From CAIWHR01 sp963786625 (GTDB lineage Bacteria; Pseudomonadota; Gammaproteobacteria; Burkholderiales; Casimicrobiaceae), in the NCBI GenBank assembly GCA_963786625.1, contig CAWAZS010000004.1, positions 620,001 through 684,000 of the forward strand: a DNA stretch of 64,000 bases, in the 5' to 3' direction. How positions within the stretch are numbered: the first letter of the stretch is position 1; each line of letters starts with the position of its first letter. The notes under the pieces are model-generated. The model did not search any database. It had not been told where the DNA came from and saw only the letters and a list, made by a program, of their open reading frames with translations. Made by a program: the position numbers and the translations under genes. This document shows positions 25,877-34,398 of the stretch, in pieces.

Positions 25877-26725
25877 GTGGCCAAGGGACGATGCCTTTGC
25901 GGTGCGCTGACCTACGAGCTCGACGGGCCGTTCGGCGCGATGATCCACTGCCACTGCTCGATGTGCCGCAAGCACCACGGCACCGGCTTCGCCACCTTCG
26001 TCGTTGCACCGGTTGCCGGCTTCCGCTGGACCTCGGGCGAAGACCGGCACGCGCGCTACCAGTCGTCGGCCAAAGGCTATCGCACCTTCTGCCGCAGCTG
26101 CGGATCGGCGGGGCCATCGACGATGCCCGAGCTCGGGATCGCGGTCGCGCCCGCGGCGGCGCTCGAGGGCGAGCTCGGCATCAAGCCGCAGAGCCACATC
26201 TTCGTAGGTTCCAAGGCGTCCTGGGACACCATTGCGGACGAGCTTCCGCAATTCGACACGTATCCCCCAGGCTTCGGTGGCGAGGGCGTCGCGCGCCCGG
26301 TCGTGACGTCCCGTCCGGGAATCGCCGAGGGCAGCTGCCTGTGCGGCGCGATCGGCTTTGAAATCACCGGGGCGCCGCTGCGCATGATGAACTGCCACTG
26401 CAGCCGCTGCCGCCTCGGCCGTGCCGCGGCGCACGCCACGAATCTCTTCTACAAGCTGGACCAGTTCCGGTGGGTGCGCGGCGCGTCGCTGGCGACCGAA
26501 TACAAGGTGCCCGACGCACGCTTCCATGCCGCGGCGTTCTGCTCGCGCTGCGGCGGCAAGGTGCCCCGGCCGTCCGTCGAACGCGGCGCCGTCGTGGTCC
26601 CGGCGGGATCGCTCGACACGGATCCGGGCATGCGCGCGCAGGCGCACATCTTCGTCGCGGACAAGGCGCCGTGGTTCGACATTGCCGGGCCGCTGCCCCA
26701 GTTTCCCGGGATGCCTCCGGGATAG
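25877..26725 (+). CDS. Tandem GFA/CENP-V domain zinc protein
   Basis: 282 residues made of two consecutive GFA (glutathione-dependent formaldehyde-activating enzyme/CENP-V) domains. Domain 1 has CLCGAL, HCHCSMCRKHHG and FCRSCGS; domain 2 has CLCGAI, NCHCSRCRLGR and FCSRCGGK. Each set supplies the cysteines for the structural and labile zinc sites. Most family members are single domains of about 120-150 residues, so this is a fusion or internal duplication. The GTG start follows GAGGAG. Substrate unknown; spontaneous thiol-aldehyde chemistry is known for some relatives. Confidence 0.85.
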   Translation: MAKGRCLCGALTYELDGPFGAMIHCHCSMCRKHHGTGFATFVVAPVAGFRWTSGEDRHARYQSSAKGYRTFCRSCGSAGPSTMPELGIAVAPAAALEGELGIKPQSHIFVGSKASWDTIADELPQFDTYPPGFGGEGVARPVVTSRPGIAEGSCLCGAIGFEITGAPLRMMNCHCSRCRLGRAAAHATNLFYKLDQFRWVRGASLATEYKVPDARFHAAAFCSRCGGKVPRPSVERGAVVVPAGSLDTDPGMRAQAHIFVADKAPWFDIAGPLPQFPGMPPG

Positions 26726-26880
26726 GAACCGGCTGCGCATCCGGCAGCAATCGGCGCGATCCGCCCTGGCAGGCAATCGCCTTGCGCGCGCTGCGCCGTT
26801 GATGCAATCCCTGTTCGCGGCGATCGGCGTGCCGTATTGAGCGACGCGCGGTGCCCGAAGGCGTGGGGCACAATGCCGCC

Positions 26881-27519
26881 ATGGACGCCCTGCTGACGCT
26901 GCCGCAACTCGCGGCTTTTCTCGCCGCCGCCGTCCTCGTCACGCTCGCCCCCGGCCCCGACAATCTGCTGGTGCTGAGCCTCGGGATGGCGCGCGGCCGC
27001 GGGCCCGGCGTCGCGTTCGGCCTGGGCTGTGCGCTCGGATGCCTCAACCACACGCTGCTCGCCGCGCTCGGCGTCAGCGCGCTGATCGCCGCGTCGCCGA
27101 TCGCGTTCACGACGTTGCGCATAGCCGGCGGTCTCTACCTCGTCTGGATCGGCGTGCAGGCGCTGCGCAACGCGCGCGCCTTCGGCGCACCGCAGGCCGG
27201 CAGCGCGCCGACCGAGACCCCTGGCCGACTCTTCGTCAAGGGCCTCGTCGCCAACGCCATCAATCCCAAGGTGATCCTGTTCTTCCTCGCCTTCCTGCCG
27301 CAGTTCGTCGACAGCCGGCGGGGCCACGTCGCCTGGCAGATCGCACAACTCGGCGTGCTGTTCACCGTCGAGACCGTCGTGATCTTCGGGGCCATCGGCT
27401 GGTACGCGGGCAGCGTCGGCGAGCGACTCGCGCGGCGCCCCGCGATCGGCGCGTGGCTGGATCGCCTGGCGGGCGCGATCTTCGTGGCGCTGGGACTGAG
27501 GCTCGCGGTCGTCGTCTAG
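26881..27519 (+). CDS. LysE/RhtB family amino-acid exporter
   Basis: 212-residue inner-membrane transporter with about six hydrophobic helices. The family signature after helix 1 (LVTLAPGPDNLLVLSLGMARG) and the later GLVANAINPKVILFFLAFLPQF are both clear. It probably exports an amino acid or homoserine lactone type compound; specificity is unknown. The start MDALLTLPQL was preferred over an ATG ten codons upstream; CACAAT six bases before it could act as a -10 box, which would make the mRNA leaderless, though no -35 is seen. Confidence 0.9.
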   Translation: MDALLTLPQLAAFLAAAVLVTLAPGPDNLLVLSLGMARGRGPGVAFGLGCALGCLNHTLLAALGVSALIAASPIAFTTLRIAGGLYLVWIGVQALRNARAFGAPQAGSAPTETPGRLFVKGLVANAINPKVILFFLAFLPQFVDSRRGHVAWQIAQLGVLFTVETVVIFGAIGWYAGSVGERLARRPAIGAWLDRLAGAIFVALGLRLAVVV

Positions 27520-27623
27520 CGGCCGTGCGCGCGAGGCCTGCGCATTGCGGCCACGTTCGCGTTCCCGTTGTTGTTGCCCTGGGCTCCCGTTGCGCCCTAT
27601 GATCCGGCCTGCTTCCCCTGCAT

Positions 27624-27699
27624 GCGGCAGTAGCTCAGTGGATAGAGCACCGGCCTTCTAAGCCGGCGGTCGGGGGTTCGATCCCCTCCTGCCGCGCCA
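27624..27699 (+). tRNA. tRNA-Arg (TCT)
   Basis: 76 bases with encoded CCA. Acceptor GCGGCAG/CTGCCGC; the anticodon stem CCGGC/GCCGG encloses CTTCTAA, anticodon TCT; the T arm contains GGTTCGATCC. It would read AGA/AGG, rare codons in such a GC-rich genome. Confidence 0.95.
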
Positions 27700-27917
27700 T
27701 TCGCATTGCACGAGTTCCCGGTGAGCGTGACGGCCGTCTCGGTCAGTGCTCGGTCGATCGGAATGGATCGATTCCGGATGTGGGGGCCGGTCGTGGGTAA
27801 TTCCGAAGGTGCGGTTGGACGTCGATCGGCCGGCAAACGTATAATGCCGGATGCCCTGCGCGGGCAAGGATGGGGAAAGGCCGGCGCGCTCGCGCGACCC
27901 TCCCGATCGAGGTTTAC

Positions 27918-27994
27918 GGTGGCTGTAGCTCAGCTGGTAGAGTCCCGGATTGTGATTCCGGTTGTCGTGGGTTCGAATCCCATCAGCCACCCCA
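27918..27994 (+). tRNA. tRNA-His (GTG)
   Basis: Includes the extra G at position -1 typical of tRNA-His (27918), opposite discriminator C. Acceptor GTGGCTG/CAGCCAC, anticodon loop TTGTGAT (anticodon GTG), T arm GGTTCGAATCC, and an encoded CCA at 27992-27994. Confidence 0.95.
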
Positions 27995-28433
27995 GTTCCC
28001 TTCAGTTCCCGCGCCGGCAAGCCCCCACGCGGTAGAGGAAGCGTCGATACCAGCGATCGTCGGGCCCGTGCGGACGCCTCGGCGCGCTTCGCTCGTACCA
28101 CGGGCGCAGGCGCGGCCGGTCGATCCGGTGCGGTGGCCGATCGCAGGCTCCGGCGCGGGGCCGGCGCAGGTGGATCGGCATCCGTCGCGGCTCGGAACCG
28201 AATATCCAGGAGCTGATGCGTGCTTCGCGGAGCGCAACGCGCGCACGGCGCGGCGAAGGCCAGAGTTCCGATTTGGTCATGGTGTCGTTGCGCGTCGGTC
28301 GTTGCCGTGGATCCCGCGTGTCAATGCGATCGATCGCGGGCGTGCAGCCGGAGCTCGGCCACTCCGTCACCCGGGCGACGAGCGCCCGCGATGTCCCAAC
28401 GGTGTGGCGACCGGGTACCGCCTGGACGGGGAT
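27995..28433. other. No convincing gene between tRNA-His and the PEP-CTERM cluster
   Basis: 439 bases. Open frames exist on both strands, but all are Arg/Pro/Ala-rich with no recognisable domain or ribosome site. Such a gap just after a tRNA is where an attachment site would lie, but no repeat of the tRNA 3' end and no integrase gene is seen. Confidence 0.5.
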
Positions 28434-28592
28434 TCATTTGTTCCGGCGCCACCGCGCTATGACGATCGCGGCCGCGCCGACGGCGAGCAGGGCCAGCGTT
28501 TCCGGCTCCGACACCTGGATGGGCTGCGACGCGTAAGCAAACGCGGGGATCGCCAGCATCAGGATCGATGCAAAGAGATGCTTGATGTTCAT
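28434..28592 (-). CDS. Minimal PEP-CTERM protein 1 (52 residues)
   Basis: Almost the whole protein is targeting signal: an N-terminal signal peptide (MNIKHLFASILMLAIPAFAYA), about eight mature residues, then a PEP-CTERM type tail with SEPETLALLAVGAAAIVIARW and the basic end RRNK. PEP-CTERM tails are recognised by exosortase, which cuts at the PEP-like motif. Here the motif reads SEPE. The GGGGGAA ribosome site is strong. It is the last of three similar short genes in this region. Function unknown; the product after processing would be a very short peptide. Confidence 0.75.
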   Translation of the reverse strand: MNIKHLFASILMLAIPAFAYASQPIQVSEPETLALLAVGAAAIVIARWRRNK

Positions 28593-28675
28593 GTTTCCCC
28601 CTTGAAGGTCGGTACTGCCGATTGGGCTCGATTTGCGCTTCCCGTGCGCGCTGCGGGGCGCCTCCACACCTGCGA

Positions 28676-28838
28676 TCATTTCCTCCCGCGCCAGCGGGCA
28701 ACGACGAGGGCGATCGCGCCGATTGCGAGCAACGCGAATGTCTCCGGCTCGGGCACGCGTACCCGGCGTCGTGCCGGCGTAGGCAATGGAGGGGATCGCC
28801 AGCGCGACGATCGCTGCGAACAGATGTCGTTGCTTCAT
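28676..28838 (-). CDS. Minimal PEP-CTERM protein 2, one frame disruption
   Basis: Starts MKQRHLFAAIVALAIPSIAYAGTT after GGAGAAAGC. One base later than the initial frame it continues VPEPETFALLAIGAIALVVA and ends WRGRK before a TGA at 28676-28678. Removing one base near 28760 gives a protein of about 53 residues, a close paralogue of protein 1: signal peptide, about six mature residues, PEP-CTERM tail. The ATG overlaps the end of the desaturase-like gene (ATGA). The true VPEPE motif is present here. Confidence 0.7.
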
Positions 28839-29719
28839 GCTTTCTCCTTCGACCAGATTCTCGCGAGTGTGCGGCGTCGGAGGCGTCCCGCGGAGCGCGA
28901 CGCGTGGCGGCCACGGGCAATGGCCGTAGCGGCAGCACGAGGAGCTTCCACAGCGTGACGTCGCCCGCGGAGCGCAGTTCGGCGAGCCCCAGCGGCATCT
29001 CTGCGTGGCCGAGCCTCGGCTCGCGCTGGTAGGTCGCGAACAGGTCGATCCCACCACGGGAAGAGGTTCGCGAAGTTGCGGTTGCTCTCGGCGAAGTCGG
29101 CGGAATGGTGGATCCGATGCATGTCGGGGGTGACGACGAGCCAGCGCAGGAACCGGTCTGCCGGTCCCGGAAGCGCGACATTGGCGTGGTTGAACACCGA
29201 TGCGATGCCACCGAGCACGAGGGCGAGGAGCACGGCGAGCGGCGCAATGCCGAACGCGGCGATCAGTGCGAGGTCGATCCCTTGCCCGAGCAGCGTCTCG
29301 ACCGGGTGGTGCCGGATCGCGGTTCCGCAATCGACGTCCAGGTCGGAATGATGGATCTGGTGGAGGCGCCACAGGAGCGGGACCGCGTGGAAGAGCCGGT
29401 GCTGCGCATATCCGCCCAGATCGATGACGATCACACCGAGCATCAGCGTGAGCCAGGCCGGCAGCGCGACGTGATTGAACAGCCCCCAACCCTCCTGCTG
29501 CACCAGCAGCGCCAGCGCGAACGCCGCCAGCGGCATCGACAGCCGCACGAGCAACGACCCGAGCGCGGTCAGCGCGAGCTGGTTGAACCAGCGCGGGCCC
29601 AAGGGCATCGCGAACGGACGCCGCGGCAGGAACGTCTCCCAGACCGCGGCGCAGGCGAAGCTGCCGAGCAGCAGGTACGACTGCAGGCTTGCCTGGTGGG
29701 TGAGCAGCCAGTCCGTCAT
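28835..29719 (-). CDS. Sterol desaturase / fatty acid hydroxylase family protein, frame uncertain at the 3' end
   Basis: Integral membrane di-iron hydroxylase family. Histidine clusters are intact: HRLFHAVPLLWRLHQIHHSD, the following HHPVE, and PDMHRIHHS with NRNFANLFPWWDR. Several hydrophobic helices precede and separate them. After FPWWDR the expected LFATYQREPRLGH lies one base over (about 29050, GGGATCGACC), so there is an apparent insertion. The original frame ends by overlapping the ATG of PEP-CTERM protein 2, so a second compensating change is possible. The substrate could be a lipid or carotenoid. It sits between minimal PEP-CTERM genes, an unusual setting. Confidence 0.75.
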   Translation of the reverse strand: MTDWLLTHQASLQSYLLLGSFACAAVWETFLPRRPFAMPLGPRWFNQLALTALGSLLVRLSMPLAAFALALLVQQEGWGLFNHVALPAWLTLMLGVIVIDLGGYAQHRLFHAVPLLWRLHQIHHSDLDVDCGTAIRHHPVETLLGQGIDLALIAAFGIAPLAVLLALVLGGIASVFNHANVALPGPADRFLRWLVVTPDMHRIHHSADFAESNRNFANLFPWWDRPVRDLPARAEARPRRDAAGARRTALRGRRHAVEAPRAAATAIARGRHASRSAGRLRRRTLARIWSKEKA

Positions 29720-29776
29720 GGGATCCGTTCCGCCGGAATTCGCGGCTACCGTGGGCGCCGAGGCCTGCGGCCGGCG

Positions 29777-29939
29777 CTACTTGCGGCGAGAGCGGGCGCG
29801 CGATCACGCCGGCCACGACCGCGCCCACCACCAGCAATTCGATGACGCCTGGCTCCGGCAGCGGGACCGGCGGCGCCGCGAACGCCACACCCGAAGCGAG
29901 GGCCAGCAGCAGGCCCCCGAAGATCGTTCTTGCAACCAT
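29777..29939 (-). CDS. Minimal PEP-CTERM protein 3, one frame disruption
   Basis: Starts MVARTIFGGLLLALASGVAFA (signal peptide), then PPVPLPEPGVIELLVVGAVVAG, and, if one C is removed from a CCC near 29798, ends VIARRSRRK at a TAG (29777-29779). That gives 53 residues with the PLPEP motif, hydrophobic helix and basic end of a PEP-CTERM signal. As written, the frame runs on into non-homologous sequence. It lies upstream of the desaturase-like gene on the same strand. Confidence 0.65.
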
Positions 29940-30284
29940 GGAATCCCCCCGACTGTCGTGTACGCGTGGCGGCCGGGCCACGGCGCGCCTCCGGTGCGCA
30001 TTCCCGGAGGAATGCGCGGACCGGACGCAACGCCGCCCCCCGCCCCTTGCTGTCGCCCGTCCCGTCTACGGGTCGATGCGGCCGCCGTAGCGGAGCAAAG
30101 CAATATTCATGGCAGAAAAATTTGGTGAACCGATACAGGAGGTTGCAGGCACGATCCGATTTCGGAGCGGATCGAGTGTAAGCCTGCCCGACAATTCCCC
30201 TGTCCGCCCGCCGAGCGCATGGGCACGGTCCACGCTTCGACGCAGAACCCGTTAACATCGGGGCTAACGACGACCATCAGGGCC
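29940..30284. other. Non-coding gap with an AT-rich patch
   Basis: 345 bases between the divergent PEP-CTERM 3 and EEP genes. The left part is C-rich. At about 30097-30130 is an AT-rich island (AAAGCAATATTCATGGCAGA, then AAAAATTTGG), rare in this window, likely promoter or regulator-binding DNA for the PEP-CTERM side. No gene or RNA recognised. Confidence 0.4.
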
Positions 30285-31043
30285 ATGCGCTTCACTGTTG
30301 CGACCTACAACATCCACAAGGGCTTCACGCAACTGAACCGGCGGGTCGTGATCCACGAGCTGCGCGAGCGGCTGCACGGGCTCTCCGCGGACATCCTGTT
30401 CCTGCAGGAGGTCGTGGGGGTCCACCGCGGGCACGCCGCGCGGCACGTCGACTGGCCGGTGAAGCCCCAGCACGAGTTCATCGCCGACACCGTCTGGCAC
30501 GAGGTCGCCTACGGCAAGAACGCGATCTCGCGGCACGGCCATCACGGCAACGCCGTCCTGTCCCGGTACCCGATCGTCACCCACGAGAACCAGGACATCT
30601 CGGCGCATTCGTTCGAGAGCCGGGGGCTGCTCCACTGCACGATCCAGCTCGGCGCCGACGCGCCGGCGCTGCACTGCCTCAATGTCCATCTGGGGCTGTT
30701 CGAGCGCGGGCGGCAGTGGCAGATCCGCGCGCTGTGCGAACGGATCCGCGCCACGGTGCCCAGGGACGCGCCGCTGCTCATCGCCGGCGATTTCAACGAC
30801 TGGCGGCACAAGGCCAACCGGCTGCTCGTCGAGGAGCTCGGCGTCGTCGAGGTCTTCGAGGCCGTCCGTGGCCGGCCGGCGCGCACGTTTCCGTCGGTGA
30901 TGCCGGTCTTCCGTCTCGACCGCATCTACGCGCGCGGCCTGTCGATCGTCGACGCCCACGTCCATTACGCGTTCCCGTGGGGACGGATCTCCGACCACGC
31001 GGCACTAGCGGCGACATTCGAGACCGGCAGGAAGCAACGGTGA
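30285..31043 (+). CDS. Endonuclease/exonuclease/phosphatase family protein (YbhP-like)
   Basis: 252-residue EEP-fold hydrolase. It begins MRFTVATYNIHKG and shows FLQEV (metal-binding Glu), NVHLGLFERGRQ, GDFNDWRHKA (Asp and Asn of the active site) and RISDHAALAATF (the catalytic Asp-His). No signal peptide. It overlaps clsB by four bases (GTGA), the same order as ybhP-clsB in enterobacteria, which suggests a role near cardiolipin synthesis or phospholipid turnover. Substrate unknown. Confidence 0.88.
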   Translation: MRFTVATYNIHKGFTQLNRRVVIHELRERLHGLSADILFLQEVVGVHRGHAARHVDWPVKPQHEFIADTVWHEVAYGKNAISRHGHHGNAVLSRYPIVTHENQDISAHSFESRGLLHCTIQLGADAPALHCLNVHLGLFERGRQWQIRALCERIRATVPRDAPLLIAGDFNDWRHKANRLLVEELGVVEVFEAVRGRPARTFPSVMPVFRLDRIYARGLSIVDAHVHYAFPWGRISDHAALAATFETGRKQR

Positions 31044-32260
31044 GCCGATTCCTTCCGGGGAATCGCGTGGCGCTGCTGCGCAGCGGCGGAGAGTACTTCC
31101 CGGCACTCGTTTTCGCGATCGAGCGTGCCGAGCGCGAGATCTGGCTCGAAACGTACATCTACGCCGACGACGACGTCGGGCGGATCGTCACCGCGGCGCT
31201 CGTCCGCGCGACCGGACGCGGCGTCGCGGCACGCGTGCTCGTCGACGGATGGGGCGCCAAGCACTACCTGACGGCGGCGCTCGAGCGCGAGCTCGTCGAG
31301 GGCGGCGTGAAGCTCCTCAAGTACCGGCCCGAGGTCGCGCCGTGGCAGTTCCGCTCGCACCGGCTGCGGCGGCTGCACCGCAAGCTCTGCCACGTCGACG
31401 GCCGGATCGCGTTCGTCGGCGGCATCAACATCATCGACGACGTCAACACGCCCGGCCAGAAGCCCCCGCGCGTCGACTTCGCGCTGCGCATCGAGGGCCC
31501 GCTGCTCGTGGGCATCGTGCGCACGATGCAGCGGGTATGGGCGATCAACGAGCTGGTCCAGGCCGGGCGCAGCGAGGTGCCGCTGTTTCCCTCGCCCAGA
31601 CGGGCGCAGCGCGCGGGAGCGCAGACGGCGAAATTCCTGATCCGCGACAATCTGCGTCACCGCCGCGACATCGAGCGGGCGTATCTCGCCGCGATCCGCA
31701 CCGCCAGGCACGAGATCCTGATCGCCAACTCGTACTTCTTTCCCGGCATCCGCTTCCGCCGCGCGCTCATCGCCGCGGCGGCGCGCGGGGTCAGGGTGAC
31801 GCTGCTGCTGCAGGGACGCGTCGAGTACGTGCTCCTCCACTACGCCACGCGCGCGCTTTACGGACAGCTGCTGTCGGCCGGCGTCGCGATCCAGGAATAC
31901 CACCAGTCGTTCCTGCACGCGAAGGTCGCCGTCGTCGACGACCACTGGGCGACCGTCGGCTCGTCGAACATCGATCCGTACAGCCTGCTGATGGCGCGCG
32001 AGGCGAACGTCTTCGTCCGCGATCCCGATTTCTCCATGCAGCTGCGCGACGAGCTGCTGCGGATGATCGACGAGGGCTCGCGACGGGTGCGGCCCCAGCA
32101 CTGGGCGCTGCGGCCACGGCTGTACAAGGCGCTGGTCTGGGTCGCCTACGGAGTCGTGCGCGTCGCCATGGGCCTGCTGGGCTACGGCGGCAACGAGTGG
32201 TTCCGCGGCGCGCGCCGCAAGCCGCGCATCTGGTTCCCGTCGCGCGCCGCGGACGATTGA
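31040..32260 (+). CDS. clsB: Cardiolipin synthase B
   Basis: 406-residue phospholipase D family enzyme making cardiolipin from phosphatidylglycerol. Two HKD motifs are intact: HRKLCHVDGRIAFVGG at about residue 113 and HAKVAVVDDHWATVGSSNID at about residue 293. There are no N-terminal transmembrane helices, as in ClsB rather than ClsA. The GTG start overlaps the upstream EEP gene. A hydrophobic or aromatic C-terminal stretch (LYKALVWVAYGVVRVAMG) may aid membrane association. Confidence 0.93.
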   Translation: MSRFLPGNRVALLRSGGEYFPALVFAIERAEREIWLETYIYADDDVGRIVTAALVRATGRGVAARVLVDGWGAKHYLTAALERELVEGGVKLLKYRPEVAPWQFRSHRLRRLHRKLCHVDGRIAFVGGINIIDDVNTPGQKPPRVDFALRIEGPLLVGIVRTMQRVWAINELVQAGRSEVPLFPSPRRAQRAGAQTAKFLIRDNLRHRRDIERAYLAAIRTARHEILIANSYFFPGIRFRRALIAAAARGVRVTLLLQGRVEYVLLHYATRALYGQLLSAGVAIQEYHQSFLHAKVAVVDDHWATVGSSNIDPYSLLMAREANVFVRDPDFSMQLRDELLRMIDEGSRRVRPQHWALRPRLYKALVWVAYGVVRVAMGLLGYGGNEWFRGARRKPRIWFPSRAADD

Positions 32261-32324
32261 TCCGCGCGGTGGTTTAGAATCGGGGGCCGATTGCGCTCCC
32301 CTGCGCGACTCGGCTCCCCCGGAT

Positions 32325-34140
32325 ATGCGTCACCACTCTTCCTCGTCGCTGCCGCTGCCGGGACCTGCCAAGGGCGGCGACTGGCGCGTGATCGGCACGC
32401 TGCTGCCCTACGTCTGGGCGTACAGGGGGCGCGTCGTCCTCGCGCTGGCGGCGCTCGTCGCGGCGAAGCTCGCCAACGTCGGCGTGCCGCTGCTGATGAA
32501 GTCGATCGTCGACGCCCTCGACCCGAGGACGGCTGCGCTCTCGGTCCCGCTGGCCCTGCTCGCCGCGTACGGGCTGCTGCGCCTGTCGACGACCGCGTTC
32601 ACCGAGCTGCGCGAATACCTGTTCGCGAAGGTCACGCAGCGCGCGGTGCGCACGATCGCGCTCGAGGTCTTCCGCCACCTCCACGCGCTCTCGCTGCGCT
32701 TCCACCTCGCGCGGCAGACCGGCGGGCTGACGCGCGACGTCGAGCGCGGCCAGCGCGGCATCTCGACGCTGATCAGCTTCACGCTGTTCTCGATCCTGCC
32801 GACGCTGGTGGAGATCGGCCTCGTGTCCGCGATTCTCGTCGCGCGCTACGACTGGACGTTCATCGCGATCACCGCGTCGGCGCTCGCGCTCTACATCGTC
32901 TCGACGATCCTGATCACCGACTGGCGGACCAACTTCCGCCGGCAGATGAACGAGCTCGACTCGAAGGCGAACACGCGGGCGATCGACAGCCTGCTCAACT
33001 ACGAGACCGTGAAGTATTTCGGCAACGAGGAGTTCGAGGCGCGCCGCTACGACGAGAGCATGCAGCGCTGGGAGAAGGCGGCGGTCCGGAGCCAGACCTC
33101 GCTGTCGCTGCTCAACGTCACGCAGAGCGCGATCATCGCCGTCGCGGTGTCGCTGATCATGTGGCGGGCGACCGTCGGCGTCGTCGACGGCACGATGACG
33201 ATCGGCGACCTCGTGCTGGTCAACGCGTTCATGATCCAGATCTACATCCCGCTCAACTTTCTCGGGGTCCTCTACCGCGAGGTCAAGCAGGCGCTTGCCG
33301 ACATGGAGCGCATGTTCGCGCTGACGGCCGAGCACACGGAGGTGTCCGACATCCCCGGCGCGCCGGCACTCGACGTCGGCGCGGGCGAGATCCGCTTCGA
33401 GCACGTGGACTTCGGCTACGAGGCCAACCGGCAGATCCTGTTCGACGTGAGCTTCACGGTCCCGGCCGGGAAGACGGTGGCGGTGGTCGGGCCGTCGGGG
33501 GCCGGCAAGAGCACGCTCTCGCGGCTGCTCTTCCGCTTCTACGACGTGACCGGCGGGTGCATCACGGTGAACGGCCAGGACATCCGCCGCGTGAAGCAGG
33601 ACAGCCTGCGCGCGGCGATCGGCATCGTGCCGCAGGACACGGTGCTCTTCAACGACAGCATCGAGTACAACATCGCCTACGGGCGTCCCGGCGCGACCCA
33701 CGACGAAATCGTCGCCGCGGCGCGGCTCGCGCAGATCCACGACTTCATCGCGAGCACGCCCGAGGGCTACGCGACGCCGGTCGGCGAGCGCGGTCTGAAG
33801 CTCTCCGGCGGCGAGAAGCAGCGGGTGGCCATCGCCCGGGCGGTGCTCAAGGGGCCGCGGATCCTGATCTTCGACGAGGCGACCTCCGCGCTCGACTCGA
33901 AATCGGAGAAGGCGATCCAGGCCGAGCTCAGGCGGATCGCGCAGAACCGGACGACGCTGACCATCGCGCATCGGCTGTCGACGATCATCGACGCCGACGA
34001 GATCCTCGTCCTCGACCATGGCCGGATCGTCGAGCGCGGCACCCATGGCGCGCTGCTCGGGATGGACGGCGTCTATGCGCGGATGTGGCAGCTGCAGCAG
34101 ACCGAGTCCGGCGACGAGACCGCCGCCGATGCGCCGCGCC
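32325..34140 (+). CDS. Atm1/HMT1-type ABC exporter, stop codon not found near domain end
   Basis: Half-transporter with six membrane helices (about residues 25-320) followed by an ATPase domain: Walker A GPSGAGKST near residue 390, Q-loop VPQDTVLFNDS, signature LSGGEKQRVAIARA near 492, Walker B ILIFDEATSALD, and H-loop IAHRLSTI. The stretch RLSFHL to ERGTRGISTL-like (here QRGISTLISFTLF) and NYETVKYFGNE are typical of Atm1-type glutathione or metal-thiol exporters. The family normally ends soon after MWQLQQ, but this frame has no stop and stays open through the whole of pbpG to 35504. I end the feature at the last family-like residues; a lost stop or an indel is likely. Confidence 0.85.
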
Positions 34141-34343
34141 GACCCGGCGCGTCCCCGCACGGGATCGGCGCATTCGATCCGGAGTCGGCCGCCGAGGTCG
34201 CGCCCGGGAAGCGTGCTCGCCGGTCGCCCCGCTACGTACCGCGACCGGCGGCGGTTCCGCGCGCCGTGCGCGCGGATCGATGCGCCGGGGCCCGCCGCGC
34301 CCGCGGCTGCCGTGCTTCTCAAACGGCTGATTTCGAAGGGGTA

Positions 34344-34373
34344 TTGGCGAATCCCCGCGGGGCATGCTATAAG
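34344..34373 (+). promoter_or_regulatory. Likely promoter of pbpG
   Basis: TTGGCG (34344-34349), an 18-base spacer, and TATAAG (34368-34373), 25 bases before the pbpG ATG. Good match for this GC-rich background. Confidence 0.55.
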
Positions 34374-34398
34374 GCAGCTGCACTTGAGGTCCGACTTC

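Noticed and set aside
28002..28370. Minus-strand open frame of about 120 codons after tRNA-His
   Set aside because: Arg/Pro-rich composition, no domain, no ribosome site; typical open frame in high-GC non-coding DNA.
27624..28433. Genomic island inserted at tRNA-Arg or tRNA-His
   Set aside because: No integrase, no direct repeat of a tRNA 3' end, and the following core genes are in normal order.
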